Made by a program: the position numbers and the translations under genes. Under the pieces are notes generated by a model that did no database searches, had not been told where the DNA came from, and saw only the letters and a program-made list of their open reading frames with translations. Positions 10,997 through 21,849 of a stretch of DNA of 64,000 nt are shown here, piece after piece. Numbering within the stretch: the first letter of the stretch is position 1; each line of letters opens with the position of its first letter. This DNA comes from Selaginella moellendorffii (Eukaryota > Streptophyta > Lycopodiopsida > Selaginellales > Selaginellaceae), in the NCBI RefSeq assembly GCF_000143415.4, contig NW_003314267.1, forward strand, positions 2,335,839 through 2,399,838. Reading direction: 5' to 3'.

Positions 10997-13210
10997 AGAG
11001 ATGATAACACACCAAGGATGGGTGCAACACCAATATGATAACATGCTATAGCACCAAAAGTTTAATCCAATAAAGCAACATTAGTAGCCTCAAGTGACAT
11101 ACTCTTTGATTGATGGCATGGTAAAAGAAGAGAATGCAATGAAGATCAAAAGAAAAAATAAGTTTAAACATAGCAATAGCTAGAATTCTAGAACTTGCAA
11201 AAAGCTAATACAAATCTAGGTCTAAAAGGGAATGAAAAAATAAAAACAAAAAGCGCAATCTTGACCACTAAAGCAAGGTAGCCCCAAAAGAACTTTATTT
11301 TTCAAAGATGAACCCCAATAGTGGTCATCTCCGCCAATGTGAGTGCTTAGGATATATATTAATTGGGGTTTAAACCTTTGCTTATATAGAAGAATGGATG
11401 GACTAGATTTAGTCTTAAATGGACAATCTACTATAATTAGTATATTATTTAGCCAAGGTAATACATATATATACACACATGTATTAACAAACCTTATATA
11501 GTAAAAATAGGCTGTGTTATAATTGTCTATATTATAATTATCTGCATTAAAAAATGTCAATTAAAATTTGACATTGATATTATAATTGATATTGAACATT
11601 ATACTGACATGTTATAACTTAATAATTTATAAATATATTCAATTAATTAACTAAAATCTAAAATCTTTATGTATGGAAACAAAGTATAATTTTATTTACT
11701 TTGAATTTTAATTAATTTGGTAATTTGGTAATTTGGATTTTGAGTTTTTTTTCTTATCTTTCTAATATCACTATATTTTGGTTTTTGTTTAAGTAAGTAT
11801 CTTTTGATAATATTTTAGTGCAAAATAAATATTTACATGCAGTGAATTCTATACTAGTAAAGAGTTGTTGTGATAAACCAGGATATTGCATAAAAGATTT
11901 CTTCGTATATTGTGAACAATGTTGTGAATAATCAATTCAATTTAAAAGCTACTCTCTCCCATAATAAACTTAAGCTCCCACATATCCATAACTTAACTGT
12001 AGTATTTTTTTATAATAAAAAAAGGAAAATAAATTTAAAATTTATAAGTATATATGAATGATAAAATTATACTTCAGATTATTAGTATAGTTTCAAAGTG
12101 TTATAAAGAATATTAGTACATAATTTTTTATTATATTATTCTTAATATTTTGTTATAAATTTTAATGTTTTATTTATTTTATTCTCTTTAAGTAATATAT
12201 TATTGATTTTTATAAATAATCATAAATGTGTTTATCGATATATCTAAAATGTTTAATTACAAAAACTTTTGCAATAATTTATTATACAATATCTTAAATT
12301 ATCATAACAACTACATGCTAGTGTAGAACTTAAGCAAGACCATAATCTTGTCACCCATTATTTCTAATTATTTAGTTTATACTTTTAAGAAGATTATTTA
12401 AATATTATTTACTTGAATATCTGTTAAACCATTATAATTTAAGTATACAATATATATAGTTTACCAGTATATCTAAATAAAATGTTAATTGAAATATATT
12501 TTGGTAATACATTACCAAATGATAAAAGAATCATTCTTTAGATATAATATAAAAAGAAATGAAAGTCCATACAAAGGGTTTTATTATATGCTCTATATTT
12601 TCTTTTAATTTTAATTATAACTATAACCTAATGTAAAGTAATCTATTTTATACACTTGATAAATTACCATATATCCTAACTCCTATACAAAAATAGACTT
12701 TAACAATACTGTGTACAAACGCATTTTATTAATTAGCAGAACAAATGATTTTCTGTTTTTTGTTTTTTTACTCAAGCTACCCAATTCGGGTAGAGACAAC
12801 CCTGCATGCTTTCTTCACTTTGTCTCTTTCTCTTTCTCTCTTTGTCTTCTTTTTCTGCTTTTGTTGTTGCGAGCTTTGGAGATCGGTGTATCGTTGCCTG
12901 CCTCTGGATTGTCTTTGTCAGACTTGCTTGTTACAGAGTAAGGAAAAAAAAAAAAAAAAAATCCCTTCTTCACGATGAAGGAAAAAGGAAGCAGAAGGAA
13001 ATGCATACCTCTCGTTTGGTTTCTCTTCTTTCCTCGTTTCACCTCCGTCTCCATCCTTCGTAAAATTACAGTGTGGGGTTGATGTTACAGCCGAGTCCTC
13101 GCTAGCTCGTAGCCATCGACGAGTGTGAGAGGACCAAAACCACCGCTGGATCGGAGGTAACAGCCTGCCTGTTCTCACTGTTTCTTTCTTCCCTGCGTGT
13201 ATCCATCCTC
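10997..13210. other. AT-rich gene-free region
   Basis: Strongly AT-rich DNA up to about 12.7 kb with no coding frame resembling a protein. The last part (about 12,780-13,210) is more balanced, with a pyrimidine-rich tract and a 17-18 bp A run near 12,945, and probably includes the 3' untranslated region of the next minus-strand gene. Confidence 0.7.
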
Positions 13211-16200
13211 TCACATCATCATCCCCAAGTCGGATAAGTCGTCCATGGGAACGTCCAGGCCCATGAGAAACTCTCCTTGATCTTGGAGCGTGGTGTCTTC
13301 CAGAGAGCTAAACCATTGCTCGATCCCTGCTCCTATATCCTGTGCCTCGTCGTGGACGCCAAGGTCCTCCGGGATTGCAAGCTGTGTGAGATCCAGGCCA
13401 GACTGGGACGCCACCGTGTTCACGCCATGGCTTTCCACCTTGAGCACTGCAGTAGCCGACGACGATGCAAGCTTTTCTTTCGGAACTTCGGCAGGCTTTC
13501 CTAGCCCGTTCACGTCCTTGAACAAGGCAGTCTTTTGCCGAGGCTTTGTCTTTGTTTTCCGCTCGCCTTTGACAGTGCCAAGGCCTTGCCGAGGAACCCT
13601 GTCGTTCTCAGCTTTCCTGTGACTCTCCTTGCCCTGGCCTTTGCCATCCCTCTCCCGTTCACTCCGCTTGCCTTTGGCACCACCAAAACCAACACTTCCA
13701 TGGCTGTTGCGCACGCTTGTGGCTCCTGTTGTTAAGTCCTCCGGTGAGTCTTTCCAAGATGACCACGAGTTGTCCTTCCCCTTTACGTGCTCCGCGTTTC
13801 CATCCATAGCACCCTTGTCTTTCGCGTCTGTTCTTCGCATAACAAGCTTCCCTGCATTTGTTGCATGTTAAGGCTGATCCTCTGGAAATTTAAACAAAAT
13901 GTACCTCCGAGCTTTTGTAGGCTGGTTTCGCTTGCTGCTGGCGTGCCAGAAGTGTCCACACTGTTGGCAGCGGCGGCCGTATCGCTTGACTTTTGGACAT
14001 TACATAGCAAAGTGTCCCGTAAGTTTGGATCTACGAAGCAACTGTGACCAGCCTCGAATTTCCGCAATCTGGCCATTGCGCGCTTGGCAGAAGCCAAGGC
14101 GGCTGCCCTCGTTCCTTTGTTCCCTGCGCCTTTGTTTCCAGCACCACCTGAGCTTCCACGACAGCCCTGCAGCTTTTACCAGTAATAAGAAAAAACTCGT
14201 GTAAAACAGTGCATAAAACCTTTCTTCGGGTGTAGGCATTCTCGACGAGTTTTGAAATGGCAAGTCGCTCACGCTCCCTAGAAATATTAACGATTATAAT
14301 AGCAAGTGAAAAAAAGGCTATTACCTTATCTCTTCTTCTCGTTTTGCCATGATACACTTTTCCAGCCAATCGACTCGTTGCCGGTTTTGTGTCGCCTGTG
14401 AAAAAGTTATGGAGAGTAAGTAACGTATTCAGGGATTCAAGTTTAATACCTGTTCCTTCAGCTCCTCCTTCAACTTCGATATCTCCACACATATTTCATC
14501 CTCGTCTCGTTGAGAAAGATCAGGCTGTTCGGCAAAAACCGTCAAGAGTAAGAGGTGCCTTCTCCGTAAAGATGTACTCACCACTTGCTCTACCACGAGA
14601 CCGATACTTTGAAGCTCGAAAAGTATCCGGTCATCCAAGTTGAGTTGCTCGTATTGGGAATCCCATGTACTAGATCGTCCTTCTGTTTTTACACCAGGCA
14701 AATGATTGGCATCACTCGCATCCGCCATGATCTCATCGCCATCAGCAACTTCATCAAAACTTGACTGGTTGTTGCCATGTCCATTGGAACAGTAATTTCC
14801 GTCAGTAGCGTACTTTTGATCCCGTAATGTACTTGAGGCTGGATATCCGTCACCTTCCAGGTTCTTCTCGGTTTCCTCCTCTCCCTCATTTATAAGAGCC
14901 GCCAAAAGCCTTTGTGACAGGGGATATATCCTGTCATACCAGCCACCACCAGCACCAGTTCGACCTCCGGTGCGAACCTCCAGACGATCACTACCGTCAG
15001 GTTCCAGATTCCCATTTGCAAAATGGGAAGACTTCTGAGCACCGTCATTCATAGGCAATGACGAGACATCACTGCTGCACTTCGAGTCAGCCTGAAAGAA
15101 AATCCGTGCATTAGAAAATAGAACCTTCCTCATGCTCTCGTGGTTTCTCACCAGTTGATGCAAGTAGGAAATGTCATCAGATGTTAAAAACGTAAAATAC
15201 GGCTCCATTTCTTTCCAAAAGTCACTCGAGCATGCGGCAGCTGCAAGGTTCAGCAGACGGTCATGTGAGTACACATTTAGTAAGGTTTGCACATCTATAC
15301 CACTAGCGTCAACTGCGGCTCGAACGGCAGCGACAAGCTCCTCATGGTCATCATCTGATTCGCCTGGAGAAATCAAAAGAGAGCCTTCAGAAATCGAGAA
15401 CACGTTAAAACGTTCCTGGATCGCTGAAAGGACAAGGCACCGTACCTAGTTCAGGTGCACTACTGGATATAGGTCGTCGAATCCTTGACATGGACTTGCG
15501 ATCAACAGCTGCTTTTTTTGTTGTTGGAGTACGACCAGGCCTACAAAATCCCAGAGTTGAAGTTGAACATCTAAAACTAAAAATGCGAACGAGATGTACC
15601 TGTCATGCTTTTCAATCCTCGCACTCCTTAGCTGTTTAGCTGTACTCGTCGCAACATCTACTTTTTCAATCGTTGTCACCATTGGCTTCGGCATACAGAA
15701 ATTCCGTCCGCTCCTTCCTTGCCTGCGAACTCCATCTCCAACATCCTCCTTCACCAGCGAAGCCTTTGCTGGTAGTATGAGGTTAGACTTGTGGTTTGAA
15801 ACAGGCCGAGAATCCCATTCTCCATGCTTCTTCCCCTTGTCTTTCATCTTGTTCTCACTGGCTTCTTCCGATTCCTCACTCTCCGAGACAACCACGGACG
15901 ACTGCATCCGTTCACTTCTCGGCTTGCTTTGCGCAGGAGAATGTACGTTCCCAGGTGGTACTCTCCTCGGAACTCCTCCGACACCGTTGACGCTATTCGT
16001 GAGTCTTGGGCCAGCTGCTGCTGCTGATGGCTCACGTTCAGGAAGCGCTTCAGGGATATCCTCAGCTGGCAAAACTCCACCCGGCGGCAAATTTACTCGT
16101 CTTGCCACCCGAGCCATCTTCTGAGGCCTTTGTCCAACCCACTGGGCAACAGGAGACGAGGACCTCGACGGAGCGGGTCGTTTGCGGTTCCCTTGTCCCG

Positions 16201-17656
16201 ATGGAATTTGAGCTTTCCCGGGGCCTTGCGGTTTCTCACTGAATGCGGTCACGCGGTTTAGATTAGAGAGATGCGCCGATGCCATGGAGCCGGACCGAGG
16301 AGCTCGGGCGGCCTTTTTCGTCACGGTGGATGTTCCAGGAGTCATGTGCATGTCATCCTGCAATATTGGCCTGCAACAAAAGTAGCATCTCGTTAATCTT
16401 TTTCTTGCAGAGACAAATAAAACTCGTACTTGACACCGTTCTTCTGGAAGCGTTCCTTGTCCGACACAAAAGAACGATCTGCTTTGTCCCCGACAGCTCC
16501 CTCAATTACACCACGAGCGCCAGTGCCGTTCATTTGCATCGAGGACTCGGTTTTGTGAATCGAAGTAACGCCATGGACAGGTCCAGACCTGTGATTTCCA
16601 AGATTATAAACGTACAAAACCTTGACTTTTGTCTGTACCTCAAACCGTGAGCATCATTCGACCTTGGTCTCGCTTCATGAGCCAGCCGATGTTGTCCGCT
16701 CCACTTGTGATCGCGTTCTCCATCAACAACGCCGTTTCCAGCGGGAGGAATATTTGCATCGGATTTTATACCAGACCGCCGTCCTTTCAATTTGATCTTC
16801 TCCCAGCCATCGTTCGGAACCCGACTTTCTGTTGGAGTTGAAGACGGGAGCACCGTAGACGATCTCGGGGACTCCCTGTCTGCTGATTTTTTCATGGAAA
16901 GGTTGCTGTTTGGTCTTGGCCCCTCCTAAAGAATGATAGTCACGAAAATGAGAGAACTTAACGATGGAGAGAAATTCAAAACTCACTCCTGCTATGGATG
17001 TCCGAAGCCTTTTATTAGGAACAACTTTGTTCTTCTCTGTAGTTTTAATACCATCGGCTTGGCCAGCAACAGTGTTAACTTTCAGTGTCGTTGATATCCT
17101 GTCAGCTGGAGATGCTCCTGGAACTCGCTCGGAACCTGTGTCAGGCTTGGACCGCTTTCTCGATTGCCGGTACCTGTCAAGCTTGAGAATCGCTTCAGAA
17201 AGGTGACGAGATCGTTCCCTGGGAGTGAGACAACAATCAGTTCAGCAATACAGAAATTACTAAAATGATGAGAACGTACCTTGCTCTTGCAGAGAGCTCA
17301 GAAACACCAGTTTTTACACGCTTGAGCTCCTCCGCTCCAAGGCTGTCTAGAGGCCTTGCAAGGGTCGGATCCTCCACCGAGCCAGTGATGGCATTAGTTA
17401 CTCTCCTTAACTCCGTCTGCCTCGCATTCCTCTGCTCTCCAAAAGGAATGCAATCTAGTGATAGTAACTGTGACAGGGAGACGAGATCGCAAGCCGGTCC
17501 CGGAGCGTTTCCGCCCCCACCACCTCCACCATGCGTGCGTCCGGCCTCGTGACCGTCACGAAAGCTGCTTGATCTATCCATACTCCTGTGTCCATTTGGA
17601 ATGCTTGTCATAAACTGCGCACCATCAGGACTGCTAGAGCCGAGATTTACAGCCAT
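13211..17656 (-). CDS. Plant-specific nuclear protein, At2g19390/At4g29790 type
   Basis: A 13-exon model of 1269 aa: 17280-17656, 16987-17218, 16639-16925, 16430-16588, 15600-16370, 15446-15540, 15152-15423, 14582-15091, 14450-14524, 14325-14395, 14220-14277, 13905-14166, 13211-13851. All joins keep frame with GT/AG ends. Landmarks recalled from the Arabidopsis proteins occur in order: SMDRSSSFR near the N-terminus, PNKRLRTS, DGWEKIKLKGRRSGIKSD, RKRPAPSRSSSPVAQW, GDGVRRQGRSGRNF, YPLSQRLLAALI, RLRKFEAGHSCFVDPNLRD, GERKTKTKPRQKT and the C-terminal PMDDLSDLGM. The many basic Ser/Arg-rich stretches suggest a nuclear location. Biochemical function is not evident from sequence, and the 'serine/arginine repetitive matrix' label sometimes used is only compositional. 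Two introns (15092-15151, 14525-14581) are stop-free multiples of three. A perfect hairpin lies 5 nt before the ATG. Confidence 0.88.
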
Positions 17657-17661
17657 CCCTC

Positions 17662-17682
17662 CACCAAAGGCACCCTTTGGTG
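17662..17682 (-). promoter_or_regulatory. Perfect 9-bp hairpin just upstream of the start codon
   Basis: On the transcript strand CACCAAAGG, loop GTG, CCTTTGGTG, then GAGGG and the ATG at 17656. The stem is perfect and sits where a scanning ribosome must unwind it, so an effect on translation is possible. It is in the untranslated leader if transcription starts further upstream, which is likely. Confidence 0.6.
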
Positions 17683-18956
17683 CCTAGTTATTCCTTCAGC
17701 TCATCACGTAAAATTTGTAACAGCCTGCCGTCAACCCTGCAAAGCACCACAAACTAAGTGACGAAGAAAAAAAAAATCTAAGCCCACTAGACACTCGCTC
17801 TCCACAAGCTTGTTATTGAAACCAAACTATGTGCAAAAACTTCCTTCTAGATCACGTATGAGAAGCCTGCATTGATCCTACAGAGTTGCGAGCTTACTGG
17901 ATTCAACCCATTACATCGAAGTAGCATTCCTCTCGAGCAAATGAGAAACCACCAGGCGATAGGATACTGCAATCAAACAAGGGACTTAGAATTCACGGCG
18001 GTAGCAAGGAGCCATTAAACCCCAAGCTCGAGAAACCAAGGCAAACTAGCAATTAAACAGTGATAATCCGAAGAATTCACGCAACCCCATTAAGCTCCCC
18101 CAGGAAGAAGAAGGGAAAAAAATTTCCTAGAAGCAGCGAGCTACCCACACAATCCCTGAATTGCCCTTGCAGACCCTAGCACTCCAAAACCTTGCGAAAT
18201 TCTCCCCAACCCTTGGGAAAACCCTGCTTCATACCTCATCAAATCGCGCGCTGTGCGCCTCGTTCCAAAGCTGTCGCGCCGCACTGCTTGGATCGGGCGT
18301 CCATTGCCGGGCTTAGCCGCAACGATGGCCGCGATCCGAGCTCCACTCCATGGATCATACCCTTGCTCCACCGGGAAAGAGTAGGGGTAAAAAAAATAAA
18401 ACACCACAAGCCCCCTGTTAAGGGGAGAGAAGAGCCCTTGCGGATGAATGACCCCATGCCGCCATCCACATCCACACCATGCGATCCTGCATGAGCTGGC
18501 AAGCCAGCCGGTGTACGTGGCGCGACGTCACTGGCCATAGCCCGGCCCCACGTGTTCCCGGGGCATGATGATGTGGCATGTATGGTACTTTAGGGCTCCT
18601 CTTTTTCCAACTTTGTGCCAGCCCGATTCTTAAAGATTCTCCCTTTGGCCCCTTTGGATTGGGTGTTTGATCCAAACGTCTCTCCTCCGAATGCCAACGC
18701 CACTTTTTCTGTTTGTCCGTCCCATGGGCTAAAATTTAACGTCGCACTCACACTACACTACACACATCCCGGATGTTTGGAACTGAAACACCCAAAAAGA
18801 ATTTGACTTCCCTAGACACTGGACGAATGAAATGGGGTAACTATATTTTACATTTGGCCTGGATTGGATGGATATCGATCATCATCACCCGCCTTATAAT
18901 AATTAAAACGAAGGAACAAATCTTTTTACTTGGCTCGTCATTGCCCTTTCTTTTTT
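17683..18956. other. 5' leader/promoter region of the minus-strand gene and intergenic DNA
   Basis: No protein-like frame is convincing. From 17.7 to about 18.4 kb the sequence looks like a leader with probable untranslated-region introns (for example an AG acceptor near 17,740 on the minus strand). Beyond that is promoter and intergenic DNA running into the 3' end of the QWRF gene. Confidence 0.5.
18514..18554. promoter_or_regulatory. Cluster of ACGT-core (bZIP/bHLH) elements
   Basis: TACGTGGC at 18514-18521, GACGTCA at 18524-18530 and a palindromic CACGTG at 18549-18554 lie within 41 bp, upstream of the minus-strand gene starting at 17656. ACGT cores are bound by plant bZIP and bHLH factors. 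Binding here is inferred only from the motif. Confidence 0.45.
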
Positions 18957-21308
18957 TCACTTTCTAGCCGTCGTCGTGCGTTTCTTCTCGTTGTCCAATT
19001 GAACAACGTAGCTTCTCAAGCTCCGCTCTTCGATCTGCGCGTTACAAAGCATATGTCGCTAGAGAAAATCGAAGCAGGACAATGGAAGTGGAGAGATCTT
19101 ACCTCCAATGTCGCTATCCTATCTAAGATCTCTCCACATTCCTGGAGAAGTGCCTTGCCTTGCGATGATACATGAGCCAGCTGACAAACAATCTCGTTCG
19201 TCTTCTCAGCCTACGAAAAGCACCAAGCACGAGAGATAAGCGCTTGCTAATCGTTACAAAAGCGCTGGTGAAACGAAACAAAACAAATCCGGAGGAATCA
19301 AAACATACCCTGGGGAGCAACTCTCGTGTCGTCGATTCTAGTGGTACCATTGCATCGCCCAGTAAAGTCAATGCATTTTGAAGCGCTGGAATGTCAACCT
19401 GGTATAAAAGGTAACACTTTTAAGAGCCAAGAAAGGAAAGCAGCTCCTTTACCTTTGCTCCGCCAGTAACCGGGACTTTCAAGGTTGCAGCTTCCAAGGC
19501 TGCAATGAATCCAGACAGAGCAATCGCATGCTCGGGCTCTAGCTCTTCCCATTCGTCCAAATGCTCACCCTGCAAAACAAGAGCTTCAAAAATATTTCAA
19601 GGCAAGAAGAAAAAGTGTGAAGCCTACATGAGCCGCAATCACCGCACGAACTTTCAAGTCCTGCTTTGCTTTTTGCAATCTGATGCGCTTCTCCGCTACC
19701 CGGCTTTGCAAATCAGAAATTTGCAACGAAGCGTTGTACAACATTCGCTGCGAGCAGCCACAAGGAAAAGCGTTAGCAACAAAAGAAAATCAAAAGTTCG
19801 AAGGTTTTCTACTTGGTATGAAGCACACATACTTCTCCAGTGGCCTTCTGAGCGCTCAACGTCGCCTGTGAACGAGCATTCACGTATCGCCACTGCAACC
19901 ATCGATTGTGGAGAATCCGGAGACACAGTGCCTCGTCCTGTTGACTCATTGCCCTTCGACCAGTCGAGCTATCATTCCCGAAGTTGAGCATGCACGCCAC
20001 ACTACCCGGACGAACTCCTTGATAAAAACCAGCAGCGCCACCACTAGGCAGGGCTCTCGTTCTTGTCGGACTCGGCAAACCTCGCGAAGGAGATGAAACT
20101 TTGGAAGGAGACGAAGGTGGCGGCGATGGCTGTGGTGCTACTGTGGATGAAACAGCACGCACAGGAGAGTATACCCAAGACGGTGCCTGACTCGGCGCTG
20201 GAGTACTCGCAGTCGAAGATGGAGCTGAATTGCCGCCGCTGGCATTGCCACTCTTGTTTGATCTTCGGTTGCTCGTCTTGGATCCCAGAAACTCTCCCTC
20301 GGGCATCGATGATCTCAGCTGGTTCACGTCCGAGAGCCTTCGAATCCGACTCCCCAAGTCTTGCCAGAACCTCGCCGGCACCACAGTTCCTCTCGCGGCC
20401 TTGCTCGGCCTAGAGGAGCTTTTCTCGCTGTCGAGAGAGCTCCTCTGAGAATCCAAAGAACTCTTGACGCTCTCGCCAGCGTCCGAGTCGCAGCTTGCCA
20501 GATCCGCGTCGTCCGGAACGCTTCTCACGCACCTTGTATCGGTCTTAGTCTCGTCGCCCAGGGAAGAGGAATCCGCCGGCTTGGATGGTTTCTTCGTCGG
20601 CTCTAGGAGCTTCCCTGTGAGCTGATTGAAGCTCCGCGCTGGAACGAGGCAGCGATTCCCTTTGGTCCCTATGCTCGACGCTCGACCCATACTTAGATCC
20701 AAGCTCCGGCTGATGGATTTCCCATTCGCCGTCCCGCTCCATCTCTGCGATTCGAGCTTGCCGCCGCCCACATTCTCGATCGGCCTGGCATTCTCCGCTT
20801 GATCCGCGCCCTGGCGGCTCCTCTTCCTCTCCGGCGTTGCCACGCGGGGCCGATTTGCCGCGGGCTTGAGGGCGTGATCAATCTTCGCCTTGTCATCGCA
20901 GAGAATCGCGCCCTGGGAGCTCCCTGTCACGATATTCTGGCAGGAAGACCACACCTCCTTGGCAGCACCGCGCTTGTCATCGCCATTGCGCTTGCGCTCG
21001 GCCGAGATGGCGCGCTTGGGAGGAAGATCGAGAGGAGCTGGAGCGGCAGGAGCGTCGCCAAGGCGGCCGACATTTGGGGATGGAAATCTGCGAACCGTTG
21101 GAGGAGGGGGAGGAGGAGGCGCTGCCGCCGCTACTCCTCCTCCCGATCCAGCGATCTTGTACCTGGATGAGACTTCCCTATTCCGCGGCTTTCTTGACAC
21201 GCCCACATTGCTCTTCTCTGCGAGCGCCAAAGGATCTCTCTCGTTTTCCAGCTCCAGCGTGGCCGCAACCATCATCGCTGTGCCATGCCCGCCCGGAAGA
21301 AGAACCAC
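18957..21308 (-). CDS. QWRF-motif / augmin subunit 8-like microtubule protein
   Basis: Six exons, 662 aa: 19833-21308, 19628-19747, 19453-19569, 19309-19398, 19103-19210, 18957-19034, all in frame with GT/AG ends. The family (DUF566, including Arabidopsis EDE1, AUG8 and SCO3) binds microtubules; AUG8/EDE1 are part of augmin, which recruits gamma-tubulin for branching nucleation in mitotic arrays. The N-terminal 450 residues are basic, Ser/Pro-rich and low complexity, as usual. The signature appears around residues 465-485 as LHNRWLQWRYVNARSQ: the eponymous QWRF is QWRY here. The C-terminus is helical, with SLQISDLQSRVAEKRIRLQK, EWEELEPEHAIAL and the ending IEERSLRSYVVQLDNEKK. Which paralogue it equals cannot be decided. 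Confidence 0.9.
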
Positions 21309-21849
21309 AAGAGGCAGAAAACCCTAGAGCTGCCGACCTAAAACCCCTGCGATTCTTGCGACGAATTGGAGATCTGGAGCGCTGCGCGGATCCAGATCCA
21401 TGTTCTTGGTCTGCAAGCGATGGGACGCCGCCGCCGCCCTAGAGCGATCCATCGCTGCTCCTCCCGCGTGCATGCTCCCTCCAAATCCACATTCATATGT
21501 GGTGCAGCCGTCCGATGGGTGCATCCGAGAGCGGCAGGGCCGCCACGTGGGAAGAGCCCAACGTTCAGCCGACGAATCAAGCGAGACCGTTGGATGGAGC
21601 CACGTTTAAACGGCATCACATTGGCCGTTGGATGCCCCCACACTCTACGTGCTTTTGAAAAATAGAAGAGTATCTCAACTTCATGTGTGCACGACAGGGA
21701 TATTTGAAATCTAAAGAATATTCTAACAATGTCTTACAGAAATTACATTTTTATAACTTACTTTATTTTAAAAACAAAAGGAGTGGGCTTTTAGTATTAA
21801 CAACACTCACTTTAACATGGAAAAAAAAAGGATAAAAATAAAAATAAAA
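21309..21849. other. Intergenic region between QWRF gene and BRM
   Basis: Holds the promoter and leader of the QWRF gene on the left, including a palindromic G-box CACGTG at 21544-21549. An AT-rich stretch (about 21,660-21,849) forms the 3' flank of the BRM gene. No gene is seen. Confidence 0.6.
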
